The translations under genes and the position numbers were made by a program. A stretch of 64,000 bases of DNA. It comes from Candidatus Mailhella excrementigallinarum (GTDB taxonomy: Bacteria > Desulfobacterota > Desulfovibrionia > Desulfovibrionales > Desulfovibrionaceae). This document shows positions 37,641 through 46,026 of the stretch, piece by piece. The notes under the pieces were generated by a model that did no database searches, was not told where the DNA came from, and worked only from the letters and a program-made list of their open reading frames with translations. Numbering within the stretch: position 1 is the stretch's first letter; each line of letters begins with the position of its first letter. The DNA is taken from positions 372,001-436,000 of the forward strand of contig CALUUZ010000001.1 in the NCBI GenBank assembly GCA_944324075.1, in the 5' to 3' direction.

Positions 37641-38669
37641 TTAGGCTCCGGCGCCGTTGCCGGTTTCCGTTGCGGGTTCAGGCTGCTTTTCCAGCGGCAG
37701 ACCGGCTTCGGCCATGGCATCGCGGAAGTCGTCCTCATATTCGGCATAGGTATGGAACTTCTTGGGCGGGTTCCAGGGGTTCACATGCCGTTCTTCGCGG
37801 GTATTCACCTTCATGTTGCGGGTGGGGGACATGAACACGCCGCCCATGTGCATCAGCTTGGAGAAGGGGAAATAGGCCAGCAGCACGCTCACGAAGGTGA
37901 GATGGATGAAGAAGATGGGGCTCAGACCTTCCGTGGAGACGGAAGAGAACGTGAACAGCCCCATGATGAACACCTTGGCCTGGGCGATGTCCACCTTGTC
38001 AACGTAACGCATGCAGATGCCCGAACCGGCCACGCAGATCAGCAGAAACAGCGCGAACCAGTCGGCGGGCTGGGAAATGTAGCGCAGCTTTTCGGTATAC
38101 AGGCGGCGCAGGAACAGAAAGCCGAGACCGGCCAGAATGAAGGCGTCGGTAAGATAGAAGCGGGGATGTCCCACCTGCATCACGCCGTCAAGAAATTCGA
38201 TGACCTGAATGCATACCGGCACAGGTTCAAGGAAAAAGCGGGCATGGCGCACGACGATGACCAGCATGCTGTAGTGGAACAGCAACGCGAACACCCACAG
38301 CCACTTGGAAGAATAATAGGTCAGCCGGGGCACGCCGTTGATGGTGGTGCGTTCGGCCGCGGTATTGCGGAACAGGGAGCGGAAGGTCAGCACTTCCAGC
38401 GCCATGCGCCCGACCACCGCGGCGGTGGTCCAGGGAGCGTCCAGCCGCGAGGGCTTGATCCAGTCCAGAGAACGCTGCTGACCGCCCACGGTAGGTATGG
38501 CGAACGGCACGGGCGACTTGGCCCAGTACACCACTCTCCAGACAAAACCAACGATAAACACGGCCAGAGCGGCCAGAGGCAATGCGCCGAGCACGCCTTG
38601 CAGGCCAATCATTGAGCCACCCCACCCCACGATCAGGATGAGCAGGGTCGCTACCAATGCGATGGTCAT
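37641..38669 (-). CDS. dsrM: DsrM, cytochrome b subunit
   Basis: A 342-residue membrane subunit related to NarI/HdrE, with about six hydrophobic segments and histidines for two b hemes (FALLFHYSMLVIVVRHARFF and PIFFIHLTFVSVLLAY). It oxidises menaquinol and passes electrons to DsrK. The start at 38669 (MTIALVATLL) has GAGGGG upstream; the longer frame lacks one. It is the first gene of the dsr operon, 120 bp from the RsbRD-type gene. Confidence 0.95.
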   Translation of the reverse strand: MTIALVATLLILIVGWGGSMIGLQGVLGALPLAALAVFIVGFVWRVVYWAKSPVPFAIPTVGGQQRSLDWIKPSRLDAPWTTAAVVGRMALEVLTFRSLFRNTAAERTTINGVPRLTYYSSKWLWVFALLFHYSMLVIVVRHARFFLEPVPVCIQVIEFLDGVMQVGHPRFYLTDAFILAGLGFLFLRRLYTEKLRYISQPADWFALFLLICVAGSGICMRYVDKVDIAQAKVFIMGLFTFSSVSTEGLSPIFFIHLTFVSVLLAYFPFSKLMHMGGVFMSPTRNMKVNTREERHVNPWNPPKKFHTYAEYEDDFRDAMAEAGLPLEKQPEPATETGNGAGA

Positions 38670-38789
38670 TCCACTACCCCTCGGATTGACGGTTTCAGGA
38701 AGAGGATTTCCCGCCGGCGCGGGTTGTCCCTCCCTATGCGCTGTCGGCGCAAGCCGATGCAAGCCCTTGTCCGGCGCGGTACGCCCGCG

Positions 38790-39404
38790 CTACGCGTTCC
38801 CTTCTCCGGAACAGGAGTTTCCGCTCCCTTCCGGCGACAGCCCCTGGCGCTGCGCCCAGCGCAGCAGCGAGGACTGGGCACGCTTCACCTCATCCACACG
38901 CATCCGGAAAATCCGCTCCCGGTCGGCGGCATACAGGTCAAGCGCGAGCAGTGCCAGACTGTCCAGGCGGGCCTCCGCCTCGAAACAGCCGTCCAGAATC
39001 TCTCCGGCGGACGGACGGGCGCGGGGGAGTTCCTCGCGGCCGGACTGGCCCATCCTGCCTTTCGGTTCTGCGGAATCCGGATCAAGCAGCGCGGTCCGCA
39101 AGATGTCCTTGAGCAGAAACAGCGGCCCCACAGCCTGCGACGGGGTGAAATCCTGCACCGCGCGCAGCCGGATCAGATCGTCCAGCGCGGCCTTTACCTG
39201 ACGAGGCGAGGCGTCCAGCCCGATAACGGCGTCAAAGAGCACGCCCAGGCTGGCCCTGGTGGTCTGCCCCACCGGATTGGCGAAGGGGTCCGTGCTGGTG
39301 CGCATGAAGCCCGCGCTCTGCAGGGGATAGGACGAGATGAATCTTTCCACCCACATCCCGAGAAGTTCCTCACGCCGCGCGGCGCACATTTCCGTCACAT
39401 TCAT
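38790..39404 (-). CDS. RsbRD N-terminal domain protein
   Basis: About 204 residues with the RsbRD-N type fold: REELLGMWVERFISSYPLQS near the start, FANPVGQTTRASLGVLFDAV and LDDLIRLRAVQDFTPSQAVG. The C-terminal part is a charged helix (YAADRERIFRMRVDEVKRAQ). No kinase, STAS or DNA-binding domain is visible. It lies directly upstream of dsrM in the same direction, as in other Desulfovibrionaceae, so a role in control or assembly of the Dsr complex is likely (inference). The start is uncertain between 39404 and 39389. Confidence 0.8.
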   Translation of the reverse strand: MNVTEMCAARREELLGMWVERFISSYPLQSAGFMRTSTDPFANPVGQTTRASLGVLFDAVIGLDASPRQVKAALDDLIRLRAVQDFTPSQAVGPLFLLKDILRTALLDPDSAEPKGRMGQSGREELPRARPSAGEILDGCFEAEARLDSLALLALDLYAADRERIFRMRVDEVKRAQSSLLRWAQRQGLSPEGSGNSCSGEGNA

Positions 39405-39604
39405 GTCGACCCATGACAATTGCCGGACGGCATCCGGATGCTCCCGGAACGCGGCCGGATATGATGTACACAAAACCACAGAGAACCTGAACGATTCAGC
39501 ATAGCGGATTTATAACAAATACACAAGACGCAGGAACACCAATTTTTCGGCAGGACCGCGGAAAATCTGCGGAAAAATCCATATTCGCCGCCGGTTCGGC
39601 CAAT

Positions 39605-40645
39605 TCAGATGCCGTTCATGAGTTCGTGCAGAGAGCCGCTCGCAGGATGTTCCGGCTTTTCACACGGCTCTTCACCCGCGCAGAAACCGCTGACTCCGAA
39701 CAGGGATTCATCCACGGTTCTTCCCGCCCCCTCCGCCGCGCCGGGAAAATCCCCGGCGGAAGACTCTCCGCGCAGCAGCATCGCCGGCGCTCCGGCGAAC
39801 TCCACAAAGGGCAATCGATCCGATCCCGCTTCCAGCACATGCGCCCGGTTGCGCCACAGACGCAGTTGCAGCGCCGCCCGCTGAGCAGGAGACAGCGCAC
39901 GGACGGCGGATTCTCCGGCAGAATCCCCCCCGGCCCGGACGGATTCCAGCGCGGCGGGCAGACTCTCCCCCGCCTCCGTGCGAAGGAGAAGCGCCGCAAT
40001 CGCGGCGAGATCCTCCTCCCTCTCGGCTACGGGATACCACGCTATGTCCGGCGCCGCTCCCGCCGAGGCCGCGACCAGGTCACGGCATGCCCCGCAGGAG
40101 GGCGAAAAATAGATGCGTGTCGCGGCGGCAGCGTTCCCGGCGGGCAGAGGCCAGGTCTTCATGAGACCATGCGCGACGACTCCCGCGTCAAGGAGAAAAA
40201 GCACCCCCCAGACGGCAAACAGGAGAGATACCGAATGTCCGGCCCGCGGGCGCTCTCCGATGCGCCTGCCTCCGCTTCTTCCCCCGCAGGCGGAGCGGAA
40301 CGCCAGAAACGTCAGGGCCAGCAGCAGCCCGATGATCAGACAGTTGAAGCAGGGGGCGGCGGCAATCATCACGCACAGCAACGCGCAGTCCAGGGCCAGG
40401 CCGAACGCCGAGGCGCAGCGCCCCAGCGGGGCCAGGCCGAGCAGCGCAGCAAGCAGAAGCCCGGCAAAGGCCCCCGCGCCGACAGCCCATAACGAAACTC
40501 CCGCCACGGCGACATTCTGGAACAGACGGCATCCTTCCGTCACGCACAGGGCTTCGGGCGCGCCCCACAGGTTCCAGCAACAGAACAGCATCCCCGCCAG
40601 GGACAACAGAAAGGGCAGGGCCAGAAAACGCGGACGTGTCATCAT
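39605..40645 (-). CDS. VKOR-family membrane protein fused to a thioredoxin-like domain
   Basis: A 346-residue inner-membrane protein. Residues about 7-170 form a VKOR-like bundle with the loop cysteines C34 and C39 (ALCVTEGC) and the active-site pair C99/C102 (APCFNC). Residues about 180-340 are a periplasmic thioredoxin-like domain with CGAC in IYFSPSCGACRDLV. It probably forms disulfides in exported proteins, coupling to quinone as VKOR homologues do. The start is ATG 40645 or the next codon. It is divergent from lgt. The Trx part has a long Ala-rich insertion that may weaken the fold. Confidence 0.75.
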   Translation of the reverse strand: MMTRPRFLALPFLLSLAGMLFCCWNLWGAPEALCVTEGCRLFQNVAVAGVSLWAVGAGAFAGLLLAALLGLAPLGRCASAFGLALDCALLCVMIAAAPCFNCLIIGLLLALTFLAFRSACGGRSGGRRIGERPRAGHSVSLLFAVWGVLFLLDAGVVAHGLMKTWPLPAGNAAAATRIYFSPSCGACRDLVAASAGAAPDIAWYPVAEREEDLAAIAALLLRTEAGESLPAALESVRAGGDSAGESAVRALSPAQRAALQLRLWRNRAHVLEAGSDRLPFVEFAGAPAMLLRGESSAGDFPGAAEGAGRTVDESLFGVSGFCAGEEPCEKPEHPASGSLHELMNGI

Positions 40646-40817
40646 GCGATCCTCCGGAAACGGGATGAGTCCAGCCTAGCGCAGTCCGGGCCGCTGCGCA
40701 AAGGGGAAATCCCCGGACTGGCGCAACAGGCCCGTTCATGGTATGGATTTCCCGCATCTTCCGTTCCGGTTTCACCGGCGCGGTGTCTCATGAAACATGA
40801 CCTTCCCCGAGGAACGT

Positions 40818-41660
40818 ATGCTCGCCTATCCCGCCATCGATCCCGTTGCCGTCTCCTTCGGCCCCGTGCGTCTGCACTGGTACGGCCTCATGTACGTGAT
40901 AGCCTTTCTGCTGGCCTGGCTGCTGGGGCGTTACCGGGCGTCCCGCCCCGGCTCCGGCTGGAAGAAGGATCAGGTGGACGACTTCGTCACCTGGGCCATG
41001 CTCGGCGTGGTGGCGGGGGCGCGCCTGGGCTACATACTGTTCTATGATCTTGACGCCTACAGGGCCGACCCCATGGAGATACTGCGGGTGTGGAACGGCG
41101 GCATGTCCTTTCACGGCGGTCTTCTCGGGGTCATGCTGGCCTCCTTTCTCTGGTCGAAAAAACAGGGCAAGCGTTTTCTCGACGTGCTGGACTTCGTCGC
41201 GCCTCTCGTGCCGCTGGGCCTGTTCTGCGGGCGTATCGGCAACTTCATCAACGGCGAGCTGTGGGGCAGGATCAGCGACGTGGAGTGGGCCATGGTTTTC
41301 CCCGGCGCGGGGGAACTGCCGCGCCACCCCACCCAGCTCTATGAAGCCGGGCTGGAAGGACTGCTGCTCTTTCTTGTACTCTGGACGTATTCCCGCAAGC
41401 CCCGCCCCCTGGGCGCGGTGTCCGGTCTGTTCGCCGTCGGGTACTCTCTTGCCCGCATCACGGTGGAATTCTTCCGCATGCCAGACCCGCAGATGGGCTA
41501 CCTCTACGGCGGCTGGCTGACCATGGGGCAGGTTCTCTGCCTGCCGCTGCTTTTCGCCGGTCTCTGCCTGCTGTGCTATGCGTGGAGTCAGTACAAGAAT
41601 CCCAGCCGTGAACGTGTCGAGCTGGAAGACGGAAGTGTTATCTATATCCGGCGGCGCTAG
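40818..41660 (+). CDS. lgt: Prolipoprotein diacylglyceryl transferase
   Basis: A 280-residue inner-membrane enzyme that adds diacylglyceryl from phosphatidylglycerol to the lipobox Cys. It has seven membrane segments, and the signature GRIGNFINGELWGR near residue 138 holds the essential Arg and Asn. HWYGLMYVIAF and GGMSFHGGLLG are also typical. The start at 40818 has GAGGA 6 bp upstream; 40797 is a weaker alternative. The TAG stop abuts an R1-like GAGCATT motif. Confidence 0.96.
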   Translation: MLAYPAIDPVAVSFGPVRLHWYGLMYVIAFLLAWLLGRYRASRPGSGWKKDQVDDFVTWAMLGVVAGARLGYILFYDLDAYRADPMEILRVWNGGMSFHGGLLGVMLASFLWSKKQGKRFLDVLDFVAPLVPLGLFCGRIGNFINGELWGRISDVEWAMVFPGAGELPRHPTQLYEAGLEGLLLFLVLWTYSRKPRPLGAVSGLFAVGYSLARITVEFFRMPDPQMGYLYGGWLTMGQVLCLPLLFAGLCLLCYAWSQYKNPSRERVELEDGSVIYIRRR

Positions 41661-41868
41661 GAGCATTCCGCCCATGAAACGCGCTGCGGAGTCGAGCGGG
41701 GCGGGATTCATCCCTTGCAGCGGAATGCCCGGGCGGGGCCTTCCGCAAGGCTGAAGTCCGGAGCGGCACTGTCCGCGGCAGCGCGGCGGACAAGGTACAT
41801 ATTGACAGACACGCGTCTTTAATGAAAGGGTTCACAGATCTGTTTGTTCAGTCTGATCTGGAGGAGAT

Positions 41869-42087
41869 ATGGCCAAGGAAGATGCCATTGAAGTTGACGG
41901 CGTGGTGGAAGAAGCTCTGCCCAACGCCATGTTCCGCGTAGAACTGGAAAACGGGCATGAAGTGCTGGCCCATATTTCCGGCAAGATGCGTAAGTTCTAT
42001 ATCCGTATCCTGCCCGGCGACAAGGTCAAGGTGGAGCTTTCTCCCTATGATCTGTCCCGCGGACGCATCACCTACCGCATGAAGTAG
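41869..42087 (+). CDS. infA: Translation initiation factor IF-1
   Basis: A 72-residue OB-fold protein that binds the ribosomal A site. The N-terminus [20 protein letters not shown] and the [20 protein letters not shown] end are characteristic. GGAGGAGAT precedes the ATG. It is followed, one base after its stop, by the DUF4911 gene, so the two are probably co-translated. Confidence 0.98.
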   Translation: MAKEDAIEVDGVVEEALPNAMFRVELENGHEVLAHISGKMRKFYIRILPGDKVKVELSPYDLSRGRITYRMK

Positions 42088-42088
42088 C

Positions 42089-42379
42089 ATGTTCGCTCCC
42101 GGCGCAGGCATCTCCCGCCCCCAGCGCAGACACAAGCCCGTCAGCCTGCCGCCCGCGCATGATTCCGCATTTGCCCTGATCCGCATTGCTCCCGGCGACG
42201 CGGGTCTTTTTCGTTACCTGCTGGAAGCTCACGACAATCTTGCTCTCTTTACCGTCATCGATCCTGGCAGGGGACTGCTTAAACTCATATTTTCCCCGCA
42301 CCAGAAAGAGCAGGTCAGAGAAGCTCTTGCGGCCATGCGGCCCCTGGTGACATTTGAAGTGGGCGACTGGCCCCTCTAG
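42089..42379 (+). CDS. DUF4911 domain protein
   Basis: A 96-residue protein. The core is FALIRIAPGDAGLFRYLLEA, HDNLALFTVIDPGRGLLKLI and FSPHQKEQVREALAAM, matching the small DUF4911 family found in Desulfobacterota. The function is unknown. It starts one base after the infA stop, with no ribosome-binding site of its own except the infA tail, which suggests translational coupling. Its TAG stop reads into an AGAGC-like sequence. Confidence 0.8.
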   Translation: MFAPGAGISRPQRRHKPVSLPPAHDSAFALIRIAPGDAGLFRYLLEAHDNLALFTVIDPGRGLLKLIFSPHQKEQVREALAAMRPLVTFEVGDWPL

Positions 42380-42510
42380 AGCCGCATGAATCGAACGCAA
42401 TGTATTCAATTCATGAATCGCTATCGCCGAAAGCGCGATTCCGGCTTGCTCACGGCGGCCATGTTCAGCTCTGCATGGCTTCAGGTGGAGTTCAGGACGA
42501 AACAGTCCGA
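42380..42510. other. Intergenic region
   Basis: No gene seen; short frames only. Confidence 0.4.
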
Positions 42511-42731
42511 GGGCGTTTTGCGATTGAAACCATCTTCCAGCCAGCCCCGGGTTCCGCCCCGCAGTTTTCACGTCTGGAGCCGGAGCCTGACGCCGCAGGC
42601 GATTTGCGGCAATATCTGAGAGGAGGGTCGGCGCCCTCAGCCGTTCGGGCGAAGCGGATTGCGGATGAAGAAAGCGGAGATGAGTCCCGCCCTGCCCGGC
42701 TCCGTGGAGCATTTCAATGGCGAAATGCTCT
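42511..42731. repeat. Dispersed repeat R1, copy F (longest)
   Basis: GGGCGTTTTGCGATTGAAAC, CATCTTCCAGCCAGCCCCGG, CCCGCAGTTTTCACG, a diverged core (GCCGCAGGCGATTTGCGG), then a stretch of about 60 extra bases, and finally GAGCATTTCAATGGCGAAATGCTC, a perfect 9-bp palindrome pair at 42708-42731. Confidence 0.65.
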
Positions 42732-42971
42732 GAAACCGTATCAATAGCGCTGTGTCGGTCATGCGTCTGCGCCCCGGCATGTGCGCCGCCAGACGCTTTC
42801 GCAGGGGCGGAAAAGACATCCCGGATTTCGCAGGCAAGGCAGACACTGTCAAGCACGGGACGCTCCATCGGCGGAGAAGCCTTCCCTTGCCCGCCCTCAT
42901 CAAAACCGCTACCATGTTTCCGCCCCGGGCATATCTGTTCCTTTTTCCGTTTCAAACTCCGGAGTTCCGTC
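42732..42971. other. Region upstream of cutA
   Basis: No gene supported. The cutA frame is open upstream through this region, but without a start with ribosome-binding site. Confidence 0.4.
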
Positions 42972-43292
42972 ATGCCGCTGTTCATCTACATTACCTGCGC
43001 CAGTGAAGATGAAGCCGAACGCATTGCCTCCGCGCTGCTGGACGAGCGCCTGATCGCCTGCGCCAATATCCTGCCGGGCATGCGTTCTCTCTATCTGTGG
43101 AAAGGCAGGCGCGAACAGGCGCAGGAAACCGCACTTATCTGCAAAACCATGACAGACAGGCTGGACGCGCTTACGGAAAAAATACGCGAACTGCACAGTT
43201 ATGAAACGCCCTGCGTGACGGCATTCCCGATTACGGGAGGAAACCCCGATTTTCTGGCCTGGATTGAAGAAAGCACCAGGCCTCTACCCTGA
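42972..43292 (+). CDS. cutA: Divalent-cation tolerance protein CutA
   Basis: A 106-residue trimeric ferredoxin-fold protein of the CutA1 family. Characteristic segments are TCASEDEAERIASALLDERL, IACANILPGMRSLYLWKG and HSYETPCVTAFPITGGNPDFLAWI. GGAG precedes the ATG at 42972; the longer frame starting in the upstream repeat area is not used. The biochemical role of the family is not settled. Confidence 0.93.
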   Translation: MPLFIYITCASEDEAERIASALLDERLIACANILPGMRSLYLWKGRREQAQETALICKTMTDRLDALTEKIRELHSYETPCVTAFPITGGNPDFLAWIEESTRPLP

Positions 43293-43315
43293 ACGCCAAG
43301 CTTACGGAGCGTCAC

Positions 43316-44269
43316 ATGTCCATCCATCTTTCCGGTTCTCTCGCCTACGACCGCATCATGACTTTTCCCGGCAGGTTTGAGGAACATATCCTTCCGGAAA
43401 AACTCCATATCCTCAATGTCTGTTTTCTGATCGACCGCATTGAGGAAAAACGCGGCGGCACGGCGGGCAACATCGCCTTCAACCTTGCCCTGCTGAAGGA
43501 ACGCCCCCGGATCTGCGCCAGCGTGGGCAAGGACTTTGAGGAATACGCCCGCGCCCTTGAAGGCATGGGACTGCCGCTGGACGGCATCCGTCGTCTGGCC
43601 CAGAACTTCACGGCCTGCGCCTATATCACCACCGACCAGCAGGGCAACCAGATCACCGGCTTCAGCCCCGCGGCCATGAACACGCCGTGCGACCCGGCCT
43701 TTCGCCCCGACGTGAAGCCCGGCGACTGGGCCGTGGTTGCCCCGGGCAACGTGGATGATATGCTCGATCTTCCCGAACTGTACCGCTCTCACGGCATTCC
43801 CTATATTTATGATCCCGGCCAGCAGGTGCCTGCCCTTGGGGCGGAGCGGCTGGTGAGCGGCTTCACCGGAGCGGAGGCGCTTATCGGCAACGACTATGAA
43901 ATCGAACTGATCTGCAAGATGACAGGACTTTCCAAGACAGCCCTTCTCGACCGCGTAGGATGGCTGATCACCACCCTTGGCGAGAACGGTTCCATGCTCA
44001 TGAAGAAGGGCTGGGACACTCCCCGGCGCATCGCGGCTGTCAAGGTCCCCGCTGTGGCCGATCCCACCGGAGCGGGCGACGCCTACCGCGCGGGCCTGAT
44101 CAAGGGACTGCACAGCGGTCTGGACATGGAAACCTCCGCCGAGCTCGGGGCGGTATGTTCCAGCTTCTGTATCGAAAAATACGGCACGCAGGAGCACGGC
44201 TTTACCAGGGAAACCTTTTCCAGGCGCTATGAAGAGACTTACGGCCCCATGCCCGAACTTCCCTGGTAA
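43316..44269 (+). CDS. PfkB-family carbohydrate/nucleoside kinase
   Basis: A 317-residue ribokinase-fold kinase. The GG switch (RGGTAGNIAFNLALL) lies near residue 46, and the catalytic PfkB signature 2 DPTGAGDAYRAG near 253, with Asp of GAGD as the base. The opening MSIHLSGSLAYDRIM is typical of adenosine-kinase-like or sugar kinases. The substrate cannot be assigned. It follows cutA by about 23 bp in the same direction and may share its transcript. Confidence 0.88.
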   Translation: MSIHLSGSLAYDRIMTFPGRFEEHILPEKLHILNVCFLIDRIEEKRGGTAGNIAFNLALLKERPRICASVGKDFEEYARALEGMGLPLDGIRRLAQNFTACAYITTDQQGNQITGFSPAAMNTPCDPAFRPDVKPGDWAVVAPGNVDDMLDLPELYRSHGIPYIYDPGQQVPALGAERLVSGFTGAEALIGNDYEIELICKMTGLSKTALLDRVGWLITTLGENGSMLMKKGWDTPRRIAAVKVPAVADPTGAGDAYRAGLIKGLHSGLDMETSAELGAVCSSFCIEKYGTQEHGFTRETFSRRYEETYGPMPELPW

Positions 44270-44302
44270 ACTGTCGCGCCGGCATCCGGCAAGGAAAAGC
44301 AT

Positions 44303-44860
44303 ATGGACGCACTGCAATGCATAAGAACGCGCCGTTCCTGCCGCTCCTACGAGGATCGGCCCATTCCGCATGAAAGGATTCTGGAGCTGCTGACCCTCGG
44401 CACGCGGGCCGCCACCGGATCAGGCTTGCAGCCCTGGGGCTTTGCCGTTCTGGACGGCAGGGCGGAAATCGCCGCTCTCTCCGACGAAATCAAGGCGTGG
44501 CTGCTCGAGAACTTCAGCGATTTTCCCTACCTGGCGCAATATGAAGAGTGGCTGCGCAAGGATTCCTATAACATCTTCAACAAGGCCCACAATGTTCTCT
44601 GCATCTATGGCAGCACGGCATCCCACTGGCATGTATATGACGCCACGCTGTGCGCCGCGAACATCATGCTGGCCGCGCACGCGCAGGGCATGGGCACCTG
44701 CTGGATCGGATTCGCCGAGTCCTTCATGGACAGACCGGAAATCAAGGCCCGCTACAGCGTGCCGGAGACATTCCGGCTGGTCAGCGTGCTCAGCATCGGA
44801 TACGCAAAGGGGCAGATGCCGGAGGCCGCCCGCGAGGCCCCGCGCATATTCAACCGGTAA
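44303..44860 (+). CDS. Nitroreductase family protein
   Basis: A 185-residue FMN-dependent oxidoreductase. RRSCRSYEDRPIP near residue 11 binds FMN phosphate, and the AAHAQGMGTCWIGF stretch near 125 is the second FMN-binding element. The compact size fits the NfnB/FMN reductase group of anaerobes. The substrate is unknown. It is 33 bp downstream of the PfkB kinase. Confidence 0.88.
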   Translation: MDALQCIRTRRSCRSYEDRPIPHERILELLTLGTRAATGSGLQPWGFAVLDGRAEIAALSDEIKAWLLENFSDFPYLAQYEEWLRKDSYNIFNKAHNVLCIYGSTASHWHVYDATLCAANIMLAAHAQGMGTCWIGFAESFMDRPEIKARYSVPETFRLVSVLSIGYAKGQMPEAAREAPRIFNR

Positions 44861-44991
44861 TGACTTCCGGGAGACTCCGGGCACAGGACGAGACACATCC
44901 CTGTTCTCCCATCCGCGAAATGTCCCGTCAGCAGGCGCGAAGCCCGCGGGGCGAAAAGACATGGTCAGGCGCAGAATGCGCCGTTCACTCC

Positions 44992-45996
44992 CTATGCGGA
45001 TTCTTCCTTGAGAGAACGCCGCATGAGCAGCTCCACCGCCTGCTGCGGAGCAAGGCGCCCATCCAGCAGGGCGTTCATGACGGAAGTGATGGGCATTTCC
45101 ACGTTCAGCTTACGGGCCAGCCCGTCCACCGCCCGTGTGGTTTTGACCCCTTCGGCCACCATGTGCATGTCCGCTGCGATATCATCGAGCCTTTCCCCCT
45201 CGCCGAGACGCAGTCCCACCTGCCGGTTGCGGGAAAGATCGCCGGTGCAGGTAAGCATAAGATCGCCCAGACCGGAAAGCCCCATGAACGTGGACGCCCG
45301 CGCTCCCATGGCCACGCCGAGGCGGGTGATCTCCGCCAGGCCGCGCGTTACCAGCGCGGCGCGCGCGTTGTCCCCGAATCTCAGGCCGTCACAGACGCCG
45401 GCGGCTATGGCGATGACGTTCTTGACCGCTCCGCCCAGTTCCACGCCGCGCACATCCGGGCTGGAATAGCAGCGGAACCACGGCGTCGCGAACATGGCGC
45501 GCAGCCGCGCGCCAAGCGTTTCCTCCGCACAGCCCAGCACCACCGCGCTCGGCTTGTTCTCGACGACCTCACGGGCAAAGGACGGCCCGGAAAGCATGGC
45601 ATAGCGGCAGCGCACATCTTCTTCCGTCCCGCCCAGCGCTTCGCGCGTCACCACGGAAAGCGGCTTGAGCGTATCCAGTTCGATGCCTTTCGCGGCATTG
45701 ACAATAACGGTTTCCGGGCGCAGCAGCGTCCGCGCGGCTTCCAGCGCCCCGCGCTGGTTCTGGCAGGGAACGGCCAGCACCCATACGTCGGATGCGCCCA
45801 GCACGGAGCTGTCCGTCACAGCCCGCAGGGAAGGCGCCAGCGGCAATCCGGGCAGATAGCGGGGGTTCTCGTGTCGTTCGTTGACAGCCGCGGCCACGGC
45901 TTCATCCCGCAGCAGCAGCGACACTTCACGCCCTGCGCTCGCCAGCACATGGGCCAGCGCCGTCCCCCAGCTTCCTCCTCCGTACACCGTGATCAT
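44992..45996 (-). CDS. gpsA: Glycerol-3-phosphate dehydrogenase [NAD(P)+]
   Basis: A 334-residue cytoplasmic enzyme that makes sn-glycerol-3-phosphate for phospholipid synthesis. The N-terminal MITVYGGGSWGTALAHVLA is the Rossmann loop. LSGPSFAREVV near residue 140, GGAVKNVIAIAAGVCDGL near 184 and GLSGLGDLMLTCTGDLSRNR follow. GGAGGAAGCC precedes the ATG at 45996. It converges on the nitroreductase gene, and the upstream neighbour in the same orientation is the RluD-CoaE gene. Confidence 0.96.
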   Translation of the reverse strand: MITVYGGGSWGTALAHVLASAGREVSLLLRDEAVAAAVNERHENPRYLPGLPLAPSLRAVTDSSVLGASDVWVLAVPCQNQRGALEAARTLLRPETVIVNAAKGIELDTLKPLSVVTREALGGTEEDVRCRYAMLSGPSFAREVVENKPSAVVLGCAEETLGARLRAMFATPWFRCYSSPDVRGVELGGAVKNVIAIAAGVCDGLRFGDNARAALVTRGLAEITRLGVAMGARASTFMGLSGLGDLMLTCTGDLSRNRQVGLRLGEGERLDDIAADMHMVAEGVKTTRAVDGLARKLNVEMPITSVMNALLDGRLAPQQAVELLMRRSLKEESA

Positions 45997-46026
45997 GGCT
46001 TCCTCCAGCAATATCGCGGCATGGCC

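Noticed and set aside
42732-42971. Extended N-terminus of cutA
   Set aside because: CutA proteins are about 106 residues; the extension has no ribosome-binding site and includes repeat DNA.
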